Shown: one piece after another, positions 34,374 through 48,000 of the stretch | Layout: each line of letters begins with the position of its first letter | How positions within the stretch are numbered: position 1 is the stretch's first letter | Notes under the pieces: model-generated | What the model saw: the letters and a program-made list of their open reading frames with translations, nothing else | What the model was told of the DNA's origin: nothing | The model's database searches: none | DNA from: Gymnorhina tibicen | Taxonomy: Eukaryota; Chordata; Aves; Passeriformes; Artamidae | Direction: 5' to 3' | Assembly (NCBI GenBank): GCA_013399875.1 | Contig: VXAZ01009403.1 | Location: 242,138 to 306,137, forward strand | DNA: 64,000 bases | Translations under genes and position numbers: made by a program

Positions 34374-37231
34374 TCCCTGTGTACATATATTAATTTTAAT
34401 GCTGGTAGATATGTATTTGGATATATTAATGTAAATATTTAAGAATATAGTAACTTAATATCTGAAATAAGTTTCTTTTAATGCTAAGAGCAAAATTTCC
34501 TTTGACTTCCATAAGGCCCATACTGTACATACCTGGGCTTATGTATGTGAAGTCTGTATATCTGGGGACTCTAAATAGCGTATATATCCAGTTTTGTTTC
34601 AACTTAATAATTTAATTTATTGAACAGTTTATTCAAATACTAATCTAGAAAAATAATAGACTTCTGCTTGTCTTAAGACTAATTGTGTCTTAAGAAATAT
34701 TTTGCCTTGTTCAGTATTTGAATGTGATATCTGAAATGGGGAGACTTAGGAAAAATGTTTGGCTTTCCTTTCTGTGCTGAAAGCTACCTTGTCAGTCCTC
34801 CTGTGGTTAAAGAACAAATGCATGTAGGTGTGAGCAAGAGCAACTGGGTTGCGTTAGCAATGGCCAATAGAAGGGCATTCCCTTCTATTGGGAAGGGGTC
34901 TGGAACTTACTGTCAGTGCCTAGTTGTGTGCTACAATCTATAAAAAGTGGGACTTGGCAGGTTGATTCCAGGCACAGTTGTGCCTATACTGCCACTGGGG
35001 TTCAGTTCTTGCAAAAGGTAGTTTGGTGTTCCCAGTGGAGCTGCTGGGGAGATGGATGACACCAGGGATGCTGCCCGCCCTTCGTGGGAGGCGAAGGAAG
35101 TGTAGCGAGAGTCACTTCTGTGCTTCTCTTTTTGGATTGATGCTGACTACTGCTGTGAGTTCCATGTACAGAAGGTAGATATTTAAGTCATGCCACTCTC
35201 CCTTAAATGTCACTTTTGCCTGCAGAAAACAGATAGAATAGGAAAAAAAACCCCAAACCTCATTTCTTCCCTTGGTGTTGCAACTTTGGCCATGCCTGTC
35301 CTTGGAATGACACTGGTTCCACTTGTACCTGCAGCTCAGCTTGCGCACTCTGTATTTTGTGCTCTTCCTAACATTTGGACATTAAGCAGTGTGCTAGTAA
35401 CATAGAGCAGCACATGAATATTAAGAATTTGGAAGCCCAAGTGAACGTCAGTATAAAATGAAAGCCACCAGAAACATTTGGCTTGCAGTTTTTTTGTTTT
35501 ATTTATCACTTTTCATTGGCCCCACTATAAAGTGTATTGAAATGTGTTACCCAGTTTAGCATTTGATTTATCTGAAAGACTGTTAGCCTCAGGATTGAGC
35601 TGCAGCTTGCTGCTGGAGATGTGGTCTCTAAATGCCTATGTTTAGGTCATTCTTATGTATACTGGAAAAGCCCAGGGAATGAGAAACCTTCCCTATTGTC
35701 TCAGAGTAATTTTTACTCTGTGTTTCTCCTCCCACCCCATGGTAAATTACACTGGATTGTTTTGTTGTGGTAGGGTTTCTTTTTGGGCTTTTTGGTTGTG
35801 GGGTTGGTTTTTTAAAATTATTTTTTATTTATTTAAAAACTTTTTGTGACATCATGATCTATAATATCTGGAGGATAAAAAAAAATAGCCTTTTCCAGTT
35901 GAGAGTAAAAAGTCTGATTCATGTAATGAGATGCCATTCATAAACTTTCACAGAAATCTCTGTTAGCCAGTTGTTTATAAACTCTGACATTAGAATTGTG
36001 TTTAAATCTTACTTCTCACATAATTGTGATGCCAAACCAACTTCCAAAGCTCAGGCTTTCTGCATAGTATGCACAAAATATCTGAGCATAATATTTATTA
36101 TGTTTGTGGGCCCAGAGGGGGAAGAAAGGTGCCAAGTAAATGTAGTGAAGGCTGTCTAAATTATTTCAACGGTTGAAGGATGAGGGAACATTTTAATCTT
36201 AGAGGCTGTGGGAGTTTGGGAGGAGTGTTTCTGGGAGGAGAGTAAGTATAGACTGAGAGTTGTAGTGATTCAGAGTTTGTTAGTAAAAGCCATGTGGAGA
36301 AGTTGCTAATTTTGGGGTGACAGGTCATCTCTGGCAGTTCTTTACAATCTAACAAACTTGTTTCCTGCTAACTGTACATGTTCCAATTATGTTTGAAGGA
36401 AATTTAATTGGAGCCAGTTTAGAAATCACATCCAGTAAGGAAGAGTTAGGGAATACAGAGATTTAAAATTGATATGTAGCAGCAAAAGATAAATCAGGGA
36501 ATGTAACTCTAAGGCAGTTTTAAGTGATATGCCAAGGTAGGCAGTCTGGTCACAGGTGTGGTGACCTCTCTCCAGGCTCTGCTGGACTCTGCTTATCTGA
36601 AATGCTATATGTGTTTTCTGGGCATCAGGAGGCATGTGTGTATTTTTTTTTTTTTCCAACTTTCAAATGCCTCTGGAGTTCAGCTGACTAAATTGGTTAC
36701 ACTGCCATGGTGCCAGGAAGGCTCTCAGGGTTATACAGCTGCTTTCTGTCTTTGAGAGGTGATACAGAAGGAGACCTAGGTTGACTTTTGGATGACTTAC
36801 GTGTTTGTCGGAGGAGATTTTTAGAGGAAACAAAACATTATTTGCAGCAAGTCTCTTTGTAAATCTTCTAAAAATGGTTTGTCAGAAGAGTTGTATGTCT
36901 CATATGGTTTCAGCAGTCTGGGTGCTAAGGTGTTCTGTCCTGTTTGGAAAGGAAAGCACAAACCAGCTTTGTAGAGGTCTGACAGAGGTGCAGCATACCA
37001 ATTTTATGCTGAGTAGGAGTTGATTTACTTTTATTAATGTAAAGAAAACCATCTTTAAATGCACTGCTTGACTTCTCTGTCTTGGTTTTTGATTTTTACA
37101 AGACTGGTTAAAAATTGATGACAGTAGGTTATTTAAACTCCCTTGGCTTAATGCCTTTTTCAGCAGTTACCACCCATTAGCCAGAAGGCATAGGAGTGTC
37201 TTTGCTTCCCTAACCTGCTGCAGTGCTCTGC
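34374..37231. other. FRMPD4: Intronic DNA without recognised genes
   Basis: No exon recognised. It contains the CCAAT/hairpin/TATA arrangement at 34864-34946 listed separately and a T-rich tract near 35756-35840. Confidence 0.5.
34864..34946 (+). promoter_or_regulatory. Possible cryptic promoter: CCAAT hairpin plus TATA box
   Basis: CCAATAGAAGGG (34864-34875) and CCCTTCTATTGG (34880-34891) form a perfect 12-base inverted repeat around CATT, giving CCAAT boxes in both orientations. A TATA-like TATAAAAA follows at 34939-34946, about 50 bases on. This is the spacing of a textbook CCAAT/TATA promoter or of an LTR U3 region. DNA downstream to about 35110 is GC-richer with several CpGs. I could not recognise LTR ends, and no known exon follows. 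Function is inference. Confidence 0.3.
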
Positions 37232-37727
37232 TGCTTTTGGCTGGGTAGTTAATTTTCGTTACAGTGCTGGTATTGGGCTGTGTTTTGGATTTCTGCTGAA
37301 CACAGAGTTAATAATATGGAGGTGTTCTTGGTATTGCTGAGCAGTGCTTATGCAGAGTCAAGGCCTTTTCTGACCCTTTACAAATTCCAAAAGGATAAGT
37401 CCATACCATTTGCCCTCATGCTCAGTATATAAAGTGGGCAGAAGGAGGAGGTAGAAGGTTGTTTGGAGTGATGGTGTTTGTTTTCCCAAGTCACCATTAT
37501 GTGTGATGAGGCCCTGCTCTCCTGGAGGTGCCTGATCATGGGAAGCAGTGAATTACTTCTTGTTTTTGCTATCTTGTGTGCATGGCTTTTGCTTTCCCTA
37601 TTAAACTTTCTTTATCTCAACCCACAGTTCTTTTTTACCCTTCCAGCTCTCTCCCTGATCCTGCTGGTGAGGCAGTGAGCGAGCGACTGTGTGGGGCTTG
37701 GCTGCTGGCTGGGGCTAAACCATGACA
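37232..37727 (+). mobile_element. Solo LTR of an avian endogenous retrovirus
   Basis: The element starts TGCTTTTGGCTGGGTAG and ends CTAAACCATGACA. Its body matches an LTR I know as abundant in neoavian genomes and usually filed as ERVL-like: 'GGGCTGTGTTTTGGATTT', 'GCAGAGTCAAGGCCTTTTCT', 'GTGAGGCAGTGAGCGAGCGA'. A TATA box TATATAAA lies at 37426-37433 and a poly(A) signal ATTAAA at 37600-37605, in the order U3-R-U5, so it points the same way as FRMPD4. It seems to lack about 100 bases of U3 relative to the usual form. No gag, pol or env sequence adjoins it, so it is a solo LTR formed by recombination. I could not identify a clean target-site duplication. The exact 5' edge is uncertain by a few bases. 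Confidence 0.85.
37426..37433 (+). promoter_or_regulatory. TATA box inside the solo LTR
   Basis: TATATAAA followed by GTGGG, located 174 bases before the ATTAAA signal, where the LTR promoter is expected. Whether it is used is unknown. Confidence 0.6.
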
Positions 37728-38933
37728 AATGCTGAAGATGAGTTCACTTAAATCAGAGGCGAACAACCCAAGTGCTGTGATAAACTGGCTCTTGATATAA
37801 CAGGAGCTTGTGTGCCCCTAGAGGACGGTGACTTCAGTCTGGGCAGTCTTGCCTCTTGGAGAAGGTAAATGTCACCAGCTGGCCCATCTGTAGTCCTCTC
37901 AAACTATAGGAAGTTGGTAGCAGGTTCATCTCAAGCTGTGGTTCACAGTTTCTTCCTCTGAATGGCACATGGTGAGGATGGGGAACAGTCTATCACAATA
38001 TGCTCTTTGGAATATGGTTTGAAATTACTGAGCCATCATTTAAATCTCCCTGAAGCCAAGTGTAGAGCTTCATAGTTACGCAATTTTCTCTTTATATAAG
38101 TTCTTTGCTTTCTCATTTCCCCTTCCTCCTTGTAAACAAAATAGAGAATGATGAACGCAATTGAAAGAAATGTGCTTTGGGAAATGGAAAGTGGGAGAAG
38201 TAGACAGAAATCTATTTTAAACCATCAGTATTATAACGGAAACAATGGAGTAAGATATTAACTTGTTTTTGCAAAACATTGTCTTAAGTTGGCTGCTTAC
38301 CCAAGAGCTGAATAAGGAACTACCCTTTCTAGACAATAAGTCATCTAATAAGACAGACTTATATGACATACTGATTTTAGCTGATGAATTGGATAAGCAA
38401 TTATACTTTATTTCAGGATTTAAATAGGATTTCTATCTCATATATTAAGAAGACATTTGTTTTGATGCTGTGTAATGCAGTGATTTACATGGTATGCTTC
38501 CTTCATTGCTACTTCTTTTACCTGTTCTCTGCTGAGATACAAACCCTCAGGTTTTACTTCTATTCATTTAAAAACATGAAATTTATTAAAAAATGCATGG
38601 GCATACATCACAGCTAAGAGTGAAGGCTCTTAGGCTTATGTTCCTTATACTTTTTTAGTCATATGTTTTAAAGGAGCAAGCAGGAGAAAAAGAGATCAAA
38701 ATGAAAATTGAGAAGCAGTCAGCTAAAATTCTTTTAATGAGAAAGTTAAAATTCATAAACATACTGTCTAACAGAATTTTTATTTAATACAAATCTCTTA
38801 AGTGTCGTTTAAATATTAAGATTAGGTAAATAAATGTGAGACTAAAAGGTAACACATTTTGTAAATGTAGATAAGAATATAGTGAATATCTTAAGTGTGG
38901 AGAAAGATAAACCTGACATCCTACCTGGCCACA
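37728..38933. other. FRMPD4: Intronic DNA without recognised genes
   Basis: Nothing recognised between the LTR and the next CR1 fragment. Confidence 0.5.
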
Positions 38934-39058
38934 GGGCCAGGGTGAATGGGGCTTTGAGCAACCTGATCTAATTGAGTGTCATCTCTGCCCATGGCAGGAG
39001 GATTGGAACTAGATGGTCTTTAAGGTCCCTCCCAACCTAAACCAATCTGTGATTCTAG
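38934..39058 (+). mobile_element. CR1 LINE fragment, 3' end only
   Basis: The stretch 'GGGGCTTTGAGCAACCTGAT', 'CCCATGGCAGGAGGATTGGA', 'TTTAAGGTCCCTCCCAACC' and the tail 'CTGTGATTCT' is the terminal ~125 bases of CR1, in the sense direction relative to FRMPD4. Confidence 0.93.
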
Positions 39059-42000
39059 GATAAATGAAAAAAAGGAATGTAATTTTTGTTGTACATTGGA
39101 ACTCCTAAGAAAGTGTTTGAAGCAAAAAATAAAAGTGCTGGGAGATAAGAGCTTTAGTGTACCTGAGGGAAGGCAAGATGGGAGGGGCTAAAAAACAAGG
39201 ATTAACTACACTAATGTTAATTCAGTTGTATCTAATGCTGGGAGCGTGCCAAAGGAAAGTTAACTCTGGAGAGCTTGTATGCTAGGGGAAGCCTTTACTA
39301 CTTAAGGCAGTAGTAGAGGAGAACTTGAACAAGGACATTAAAGATGAGCTAGAGAACATCCAGATTTAACTGGGTACATCTCATCTCAACATAAGGATTG
39401 TACAGAACAGAGGAAGGTACCTTTGCCTCTTTGCTGATGGGATTGAATCTTCAGCTCAAACTGCTGTTGCAAAGCTGGTACGGTTTTTAAATTATATTTT
39501 TTTTAGACATTAGATGCATCAAAAACCTCCCACTTCTCTTGGCTCTGTCATTAATTTGAACATTTTACTGCATCTAGGATGTTTTAACTGTTTACTACTT
39601 TCCATTCTAATACCCTAAATTTTGTGCATATTTTAGCTCTACCTGCTACAGTTGAATTACATAGTAAGTAATATATTTGAGAGCTTTTGAAGCTTGGCTT
39701 TAGCAAATTAGGTCTCATCTTTGTCAAGTCTAGGAATGCCCTACCTATCTGTGGTCAAGGTGCATTGTATGTTTCTTGTATATGCCTCTGTGTAAAGTTG
39801 TGAATGCTTTGGCCTCAGCAATGTTTCCCTGCCAAGTGGCTGCCCATTAAATTATGAAATGCCATGTGGTAAATTTCTCTGAAGAGATGCATGGCCTCAC
39901 TTCCAAGTATATTAATTCTTTTTTATGTGGAGAACATTAGAAGCTTTGATACTAAATAACCAGTTTAATTTGCTCATTGCTGCACCGATAGACAGATGGC
40001 ATTGCTCTTCTTTTGACCAGTACATTAGAGGACCTGTAAGACCTAGGGATTACTTATTATCAGAAGGAATTTAGTCTAGCTATTTGTAGATGAATCCTGA
40101 AATGTTTGGTTTCTGAATGTGGACTTTTTCCCTGGTATTTGCACTGTGGTGTGGCAGTGAAGGATCTTTATTCTTGTGCCTAAGGAGCTTTCTGTCTTGA
40201 CTCCCATTTCATAATGGATATTTGTACTTACTTTATTTCTATTTAGTTATTCAAACTGATGCCAAGCTACTGAATATATATATCTGATACTTCTGAATGA
40301 TGGGAACATAACTCAAAACATTCTCATATAGTGGGCCTTGTGTGTATGCTCGTTTGCTGCCGTGTTTCTAAATGAAGAGTGAGCTTAGAGAATTTATAAA
40401 AAAATGCTTCTGCAATTCTGGGGAAAAAGAAGCTAGTATAAAGTTAGTCAACACTGATTATTGCAAGATGATAGTGGAAGTTCACCTTTGGTTGTGTTTT
40501 TTCCAAATATAAATGAAAAGTTACATGCTTTAATTGTGTAAGGGTATGATAGCAATAATTTTTCCTTATGTTAGCCAAACTCCCAACAAGCACCAGTGCA
40601 TATTAGGAAAAGGAAAATGCTAATCAATGCAGGACCTAACTCCATTCCCAAAGCTAAATTTCTAAGGCATATTTTTTTTCCAAACTTAAAAGAAATGAGT
40701 ATGAATTATTCTCTTCTATGACGTGTACGTGAAATAAATAAAAACCCACACTTTTTCATGCTAAGTATTTTGTGTTATGTTCCAAGATGGGGGAATAAGA
40801 GGATGAGGTCTTCTCTACAAAGAGGATGAGTACATTCACAGCAAGATGTGAGCTGTATAAATGGCAGGTCCCAGATGTTTTTATTGAAAGTAGCACAGGG
40901 CTCTCATATGACAGTTTTTGCATTGTTTACCTCATACATCTTCCTAAACACAGAAGTGAAGTATGATTTTGTTTTCCTCCTATAAACTTGAGTAAGATAC
41001 AGCAGAAGAAAACATTTTCCAATAAATTATTGCATTTGCTTTTATCAAGTTAATATTTACACGTGTTGTCTTAAGTGTTTATGGAATTTGGAATATATAG
41101 CAGGAATAGGGAAGTAAACATGATTTTATATATAAATATGTGTAAAATATATATGCAGATTTTTATAGAAATCAAACTAAAAAAAATTTTGATGAGCTGA
41201 GATAATGTTTCAATTATTTTTAATAATACAATTATTAAGTGGTTTACAAAACTAGATATAATTTAGGTATTAATTGCCAGAAGATGACTAGATCATAAAA
41301 CTTCTAGATGGAATACAGAATTAGAATAAAATTTACCTTCTGCACCTGCAGAGCACTCCAACTGTCATGACATACAGAGGCAATTATCTTCAGAAGATAT
41401 TTGAATTAACTTGTGCTGCATTACTGGACTTGAAGGGAGGTTATGTTGGGTAAAACTCAGCACCTTGTCTTGTTTCAGGTTAAAAGATAATTCTGCTTCT
41501 ATTTGGCTTCTCTTTTTTATTCCCATCTACTGAAATTTCCCTCCTTATTTTCTGAAAATTGAGCTTGTTTAAAGTGCTATGAGTGCTCTGAATTACTTTT
41601 TTCAAGTCTTTTTCCCTTGAACATTGATGTAGAAAAAACTGAAAACATCTCTACACCAAGATTTAGTGTAGATTTAGTACTTCCAAGTTAATTAATTTCC
41701 TAAAAGGACAAATGAGGTATTTTTTACTGTCTGTTCAGGAGTTGATGAATTACGAAGAAAATGTAAACACAGTCATACAGTAAGCAGTGGGTGGTGTTTG
41801 GTGTGAACATTTACTCACTTGGGCTCTGGGTGTGAATGTGGAGGGACAGTGCCCTCTGCTCTCTGGTCTTGATTGCCTGCTGGAGAGCAAAACCACCTTG
41901 TTGTGTACCCCTGGTGCTCAGCATAGCACCTGCTGTGAGAGAACTAACCACGCGTCATTGGTTTGTCTAAAGCTGTGGGTGCTTCCTGGTTCCAGCAGAG

Positions 42001-45000
42001 GGTACTGTGTGAGCCTCTTGCTAGAACCATTCGGTGTCACAAGAGACAGACTGGGACAGTGTTTAGGAACTCCTACACCATTTCAGAAGTTCCCTGGAAA
42101 CACTGTTGTCTTAGGTCTTATAGAAGTTGTCCTGATTCTTTCTTTTCCCGTTTAAGGGCTCTTGGAAGCCCTGGAGAGTAAGAGATCATTGATAGTCCTT
42201 CAGTGGAAAAACAACACAGACCTTTGGTCAGGATAATGATGTCTGTTTAGCCAAACATTGAATTGTGGGTGAAGGCCAGCCATGTAGTCTGGTCTCCCTC
42301 CATCCATGCCTTTGGTGACAGATTCAAACAGACGCTGGGGTCACTGGGTCAGGCTGGCTTGGGGAGAGTGCCGTGTTGCCAGATCATGCCCTGCTTGGCA
42401 GCAGGAGGTGCTCAGCATTTTGCCCAGTGCTTTAATGTGAAGTTGGTCCTGTTGGCCCTGCCCCAGATTGCCTGCCTTCACATCACCATTCTATGGCAGG
42501 AGGTCTGACACATGCAGCCACTTCCAGCACAGGGTCTGGAGACTTGGGGTGGAAAGCAGAGACAGGCATGGAAAAAAGTCATAGCTCCTGTTTTGGGATC
42601 TGACATCAGCAGCAGGTACGTGCCTTGTCCAGGAACATGTCTGTGCCTCTGCCTCCTCTGCAGCTCTGTGTACCCATGTCATGCCTTTTCACCACACAGA
42701 TCAAACGAGCTCCATTATGGCATAAAAAAAATGCACAATTTGCCCTGGGTTGACTTTACCCAGTATGAAGTGAAACCTTATGGAAATGCTTATTCCCTTT
42801 CACCATTAGATGGAGCAAAGAGCTGTTCTCCCCCTCCATGCCTCAGAGCTGGGAAGTCTTTGCTTAAGCTCTTCCTGGGAGCCAAAGAAGCCTCATGACT
42901 TCCAAGGGCTGTGTGTTTGCTTCAGTTCAGAAAAATAAAGTGCCTAGTGCAGAATCCTAGTATGTTTTACCATCTATTTCAAGTTGGAAAACTAAGTATG
43001 TGGTAAATTAATACCATCTACAGTGAAGCAGCTTTTATGAACAAGCTCAATCTTTCATGCATGATTTCTACTTGAACCCTCTTAACTTGCCCGGAGAGTT
43101 AAGCCAAAACAGTCAAAGGGATGTATAATCAAATACTTCCTTTTAAGAAATGACTTTTTGCCAACAGGAGGTGAGTATAACTTGTGCTGAAAACTTGAGT
43201 TATTAACCTGCTACATTGAGAAATGTAGTTCTTGTGATTTGCAAATCATTTTCCATCGGTGCATCTTTACATGCTGTGAAGCTTTACTTGATACCTTGTT
43301 TTATGTGATAGATTCTTTAAAAAATGTACTTCTTTCTCCCTTAACTCTTGCTATTCTTTGTTTAGGTTTTTGTTAGGAGGGAGGGAATGAACATGGAAAA
43401 GCAGCAGGATGAAAGCCTGCTTGTGCCCAGCTGTGGTTGAAGTTGTATGTGTCTTTCTGTACGTCCATGCATGTCCCATTGTGTTGTGTTTATTTTGAAA
43501 GAACAGTTGCTGATCAAAATGGTATTTCTTTCTGGCTGTTGCCCCCTGAAACTGAGTTGCATCTGGTAAATATGGAGTTTTTTATACTTTCAGTTTGGGA
43601 CTGAGAGCCAGGTTTGATACCTGGCTCCTGGCTAAGCTTTTCCACTTTGGTACCTTACAGTGTGTGGTTAGTTCCTTCCACTGCTTGTTCTTTCCTGTTT
43701 GTGTGTTTGTTAGGTTTTCCTATGCTGAGCAAGTATTTCATAATTTGATTCTGCAAATAGTTATTCATTTGCTAAGCCAATGACATTTGGAATCTCATAG
43801 CTATAGCACATCCTGGAAAAGGACTGCTGTAAAACTGACTTGGGGAATTCAGAAATAAATAATGGTCGAAAGTCAATCTTGCTGCCTGCAGCTTGTCATA
43901 CTCTGTTTACGAGTGCATAGTCACACGGTATTGTAATAATTTGCTAGCATATTTTCTATTCATATTATGCAACATTTATTGAGATGGTGTTACCTCAGAT
44001 GTTCTACTTTTTTCATAATGTAAAAGAGTTACGCCTTTTAGCAACTCCTTGGACACAGTTTTAAGGTGACCTGCCTTAATTTATAAGTCAGTATTCCTGG
44101 CTATCTAGGTAATTCAGTAAGAAAGGATATAATTACTTCCATGGATTTTTTGAGTATAGAAATGAGTTGTCTGCTCTTTGCAGTCTTAATGGTGGTTGAA
44201 CCTCTTAATGGTTGTCAGACATCTGTCACAAGGTGGGATCTTGCTCTTTGAAGGGGACAAAGCTGTTTGGCAAACTTGCTGCTAATGCATGAAGCTCTGT
44301 GAATTTGTACAAAGCAATGTCAGGAGAGAGGGTTTTTGGAGAACGAGACAAAGAGATTGTGACGGTATTTTGTACATAGTTCGGTGCTTGGACATAATCT
44401 AGTTCATTATTGCATTGACTGTAAGTACTGTAGAGAGATCACTGCAGGCTTACCAAAAGCAATGCGATCTATGGATAGCTCTTTTAAATACAAGCTTCCA
44501 TTGCGTACTGGGATTTTAAGTGACTTATCATTCTGCAAAGATTATTAGAGCCTTAACTCCTCCAGTTTTTTACAAAACCAAACATTTAAAGAACATTCAG
44601 GTTATTTGCTTATTCATAGGGAAGAGTCAGTTGCCTATGATTCACTGCAGGGAATATTCAATCTAGTCTTTCTCTCCTTCTCTTTGTCTTCTGTTGTAGT
44701 CTGATGTGTGTTTTATTTCATTTCAAAATCTTCATGGATGACCTCTACATCTGTAGCTGGCCTCTCATACGGAGCAGTAACACCTGTGTGGTGAAACAAG
44801 CAGAATGTTGTAATATTGTTATGTGAAGCAGTTCATAAAAACTTACTGAATGTGTTTTTGATCTGGTATTTTAATAAATAAAAAGTATTATTCACTACTG
44901 AAAGCTGAAGGAAATAAAACATTGAACTAGATTAGCATGCATCACTATTTTAGTCAGCTTTTTTCTTCTGTATGAACTGTGCAGAAATTCCTTTAGTAGG

Positions 45001-48000
45001 TGAACTGAAAAATCTGATTTTCTACAGTTTAAAGGTAGAATTTTTTTTTTCTCCTGTCTGTAAATATTGAATACATTTTATGCTGTGGAAACAAGTATCC
45101 TGCTCCATGCACAGTTTGGTGCAGTGGCCAAGACACTCATTAAGGAACTCCAAATTCCCATTTTTTCCCTAACAATCTAAAGCAGAAATATGATAAGCAG
45201 TTATTGAGTGGGGTTTTAGGGGTGAGTGGGGTGGATTTTGTTATTTTTTTCTTTGTTTGACTTGGTTTTCTGTTTGGTTTGGTTTTGGAATCATACTTTG
45301 GGAGAAGGGATGAATATTTGGGTGAAAAATATTTGGACAACTTGATCTGGATTCTCATTAAAGCTTTTTGAGTTACTGAAAGTACATATTTCTTTGAAAG
45401 TGTCAAATAGTTAAATGACCTTTCTATCATTAAAAATAACTGTGTTCCCAAGGTAGCTGATAACTCTTTACCCTGTGGGAATATGCTTGAGGATACCAAA
45501 ATTACTTGTCATGTTATCTCTGCTTAATATGCAGGCAATCATTTTAACACTTTTACATTTTACTTATAGAGACATTCCATTCATATTTTTGTTTAGTCAT
45601 AATTATTTATGAAATAAATACACTGCTGCATCAGAAGCTGCCTGTGCTATGTGTGCATGCTGCGCACCTACTGATCTGAAAGAAGAGGAAATTTTAAAGA
45701 CTTGCACATTTACAGTAATGCAAAGGTTCTTACGAAAGGGATGACCTGTTATGAAACATTATCGGAGCAGTGGTTATAAGTAGCAGTGAGCTGGGGAGCT
45801 GTGTTACTGTTGAAGTGAGGGCTTCTGACGCGACATGTGCTTGCTGAAGGCTCCCAGCAGCCACGGGCCTCGTGCGGTCTGCAGCATGAGCCTTTCCACT
45901 GGGTACGGGCATGGGAGGAAGCACAGTTTGCAGTGAAGCCAAATAAGCTTCGTTTTGTCCGTAGGAGGAGGTGTTCAGATGGCAGAGAACAGTTTTTTGG
46001 ACAGTTAGAGGACAGACAATGGATATAGTGTTTATTTTGATTTAGAGTTTAGATAAAAGCTAATCTCATTACTGCTTGTGACTGAACAGTAAAAATGATT
46101 GTGAAATGTTCAGCTGTTCAATAGGCATTTCTAGCTGCATTCAAAACCTCAAATTATTTTTAGATTGTGCATTTCTCTGTATGTTTCCTGTATTAAAAAT
46201 TGGGAAAAGAATTATTAACCCTCTCATTTCCTCATTAGTTCTATACAAACACTCCCCCTACCCTCACCCTGTAAGAATCTCTATAGAGCAAAAGGCCTTT
46301 ATCCACAAGTAGCAGAACTTTCAGGCACCTGTTTTTTGGGTGCTGGTGGCCCTCTGAGCCATTGCTAATGCTAACCCAGGGTGGATCTCAACATCAAGAA
46401 GCTGAACGTGTGCTTTCTGCTTTCAAAATCTGGTGTGAATGAGAGAAAACAGGACCTATTCTTTTGTGCTGCTATTGGAATGAATTAAAAAAACCAAAAC
46501 CAACCTAGAAAACCAGGATTTTTTTTGCCTGTTTTCCAAGAAGCAAAAGGGAGAGGGTTTGTTTTTTCTTTGGTTTGTTTGTTGTTTAAAAAAATAAAAA
46601 AGTTATTGTGCAGAGAGAGCAAGAAACCTTCCAAGCAGCTGAAATTGTTAGTGTGTGCCATTTTTCAACTTGCTCATTAATGTGCTAGGGAAGGACTGAG
46701 CATTTAGGTGGGGGGAGAGGGAAAGTCTTGACACTGACATTGGAAAAGCTGTTAATGTAGTGACAGAAGTGACCTGCAGTGTACTCCTTTCACAATAGCT
46801 TCTGTACCTAAGGGATGAGGTCAGTAGAAGAAGCAATAGATTTTTAACATGAATGGACATAGCCATCCACTATAGATCTAACCTGTAGGAGGTTTTTATT
46901 GCTGGCCCCAAGGGTAAGTCCTGGAGTACTACTGCAAATTGCTCTAGAGGTGCCTAATCAAAGAAATCCTTCTGAACCACAAAGCGTTTGGAGACACTGG
47001 GAGGTTTTTTGATTGTTGTTGTTGTTGTTGTTGTTTTCTTTCCAAGCACTTTAAATGTGGTTTTAACTTTGCAAAACCACCACGAGCACCTTGCAGACCC
47101 GAAGTAGTTGTGCTCTTTAGGACGAGATAATCTCAGACACTGAAAGGGCGAGAGGGCCTCTCATGAGAGGAAGGATTTGAATGGCTAAGCCAGAGCTGGC
47201 GTGTGGCCCTGGCGCTGGCAGGGCTGGCTCAGCCCTGTGCCCTGTGCTGTGGCGTTCGTCACACGGCGAGGGAACAGGAGCTGGAGTGCTGCCAGCCAAG
47301 GTTCTTTGCAGAGAACAAGAAGCCTTGTGAACAAACAGGAGCACCACAGAGGAGGATTTTTATTTTTCCTTTACCTTGTTGAACCTTTACCTCTGTTGAA
47401 CTTGCTCTGTGTCTCGCCCAGCTACTGAGATGCAAACTTGGCAATGTGCTGGTGTTAAAAGGAAAGCAGAAGGAAGGCAACAGGGTTGGTTATATTTTGC
47501 ACGTTACATTCATTTGTTCAGTATATTCCCTTCTGAAGGTCTGGGCAGATGTACAAGGCTGCATTAACAATGTGTGAACAAATTGTACATGGATTATGTA
47601 GCATTCCTTCGTCCACTTGCAGCAAAAGCAGTCTGAAGAGAATGAGACAGTGAGGAAATGATGACAGAGCTCAGGGTGAGAGCAGAGAAGCTGTCGGTGA
47701 GGTCAGCTGGTGCCCATGCTTTTTGTTTAAAATGTTTGCATCCTTTGGGATGGTTTTGCTTTGCTCTGCTGGGCATGTATGTTGCGTTTTTGCACACAGA
47801 AGCACATGTTGTAGCTTTTGGATCTTTTTCATGATGGTATGTAAGACAGGGTGAACTTTAGGGGTCCCCCCTGAGGTTTCTAAATGCTCCCTTAGGAATT
47901 TGTGTTCTGTTAGGAATTTGAAGATTTCTGTTCAAACTCTCTTACTTTTTCATGATGTGAGGTTCACTGTCTTTAAGTTTGTTTCTAGTAAATGTAGTGC

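Noticed and set aside
45140..45499. A 119-codon minus-strand ORF with a Lys/Pro/Thr-rich centre
   Set aside because: The biased centre is the complement of the T/G tract near 45240-45288; no recognisable protein.
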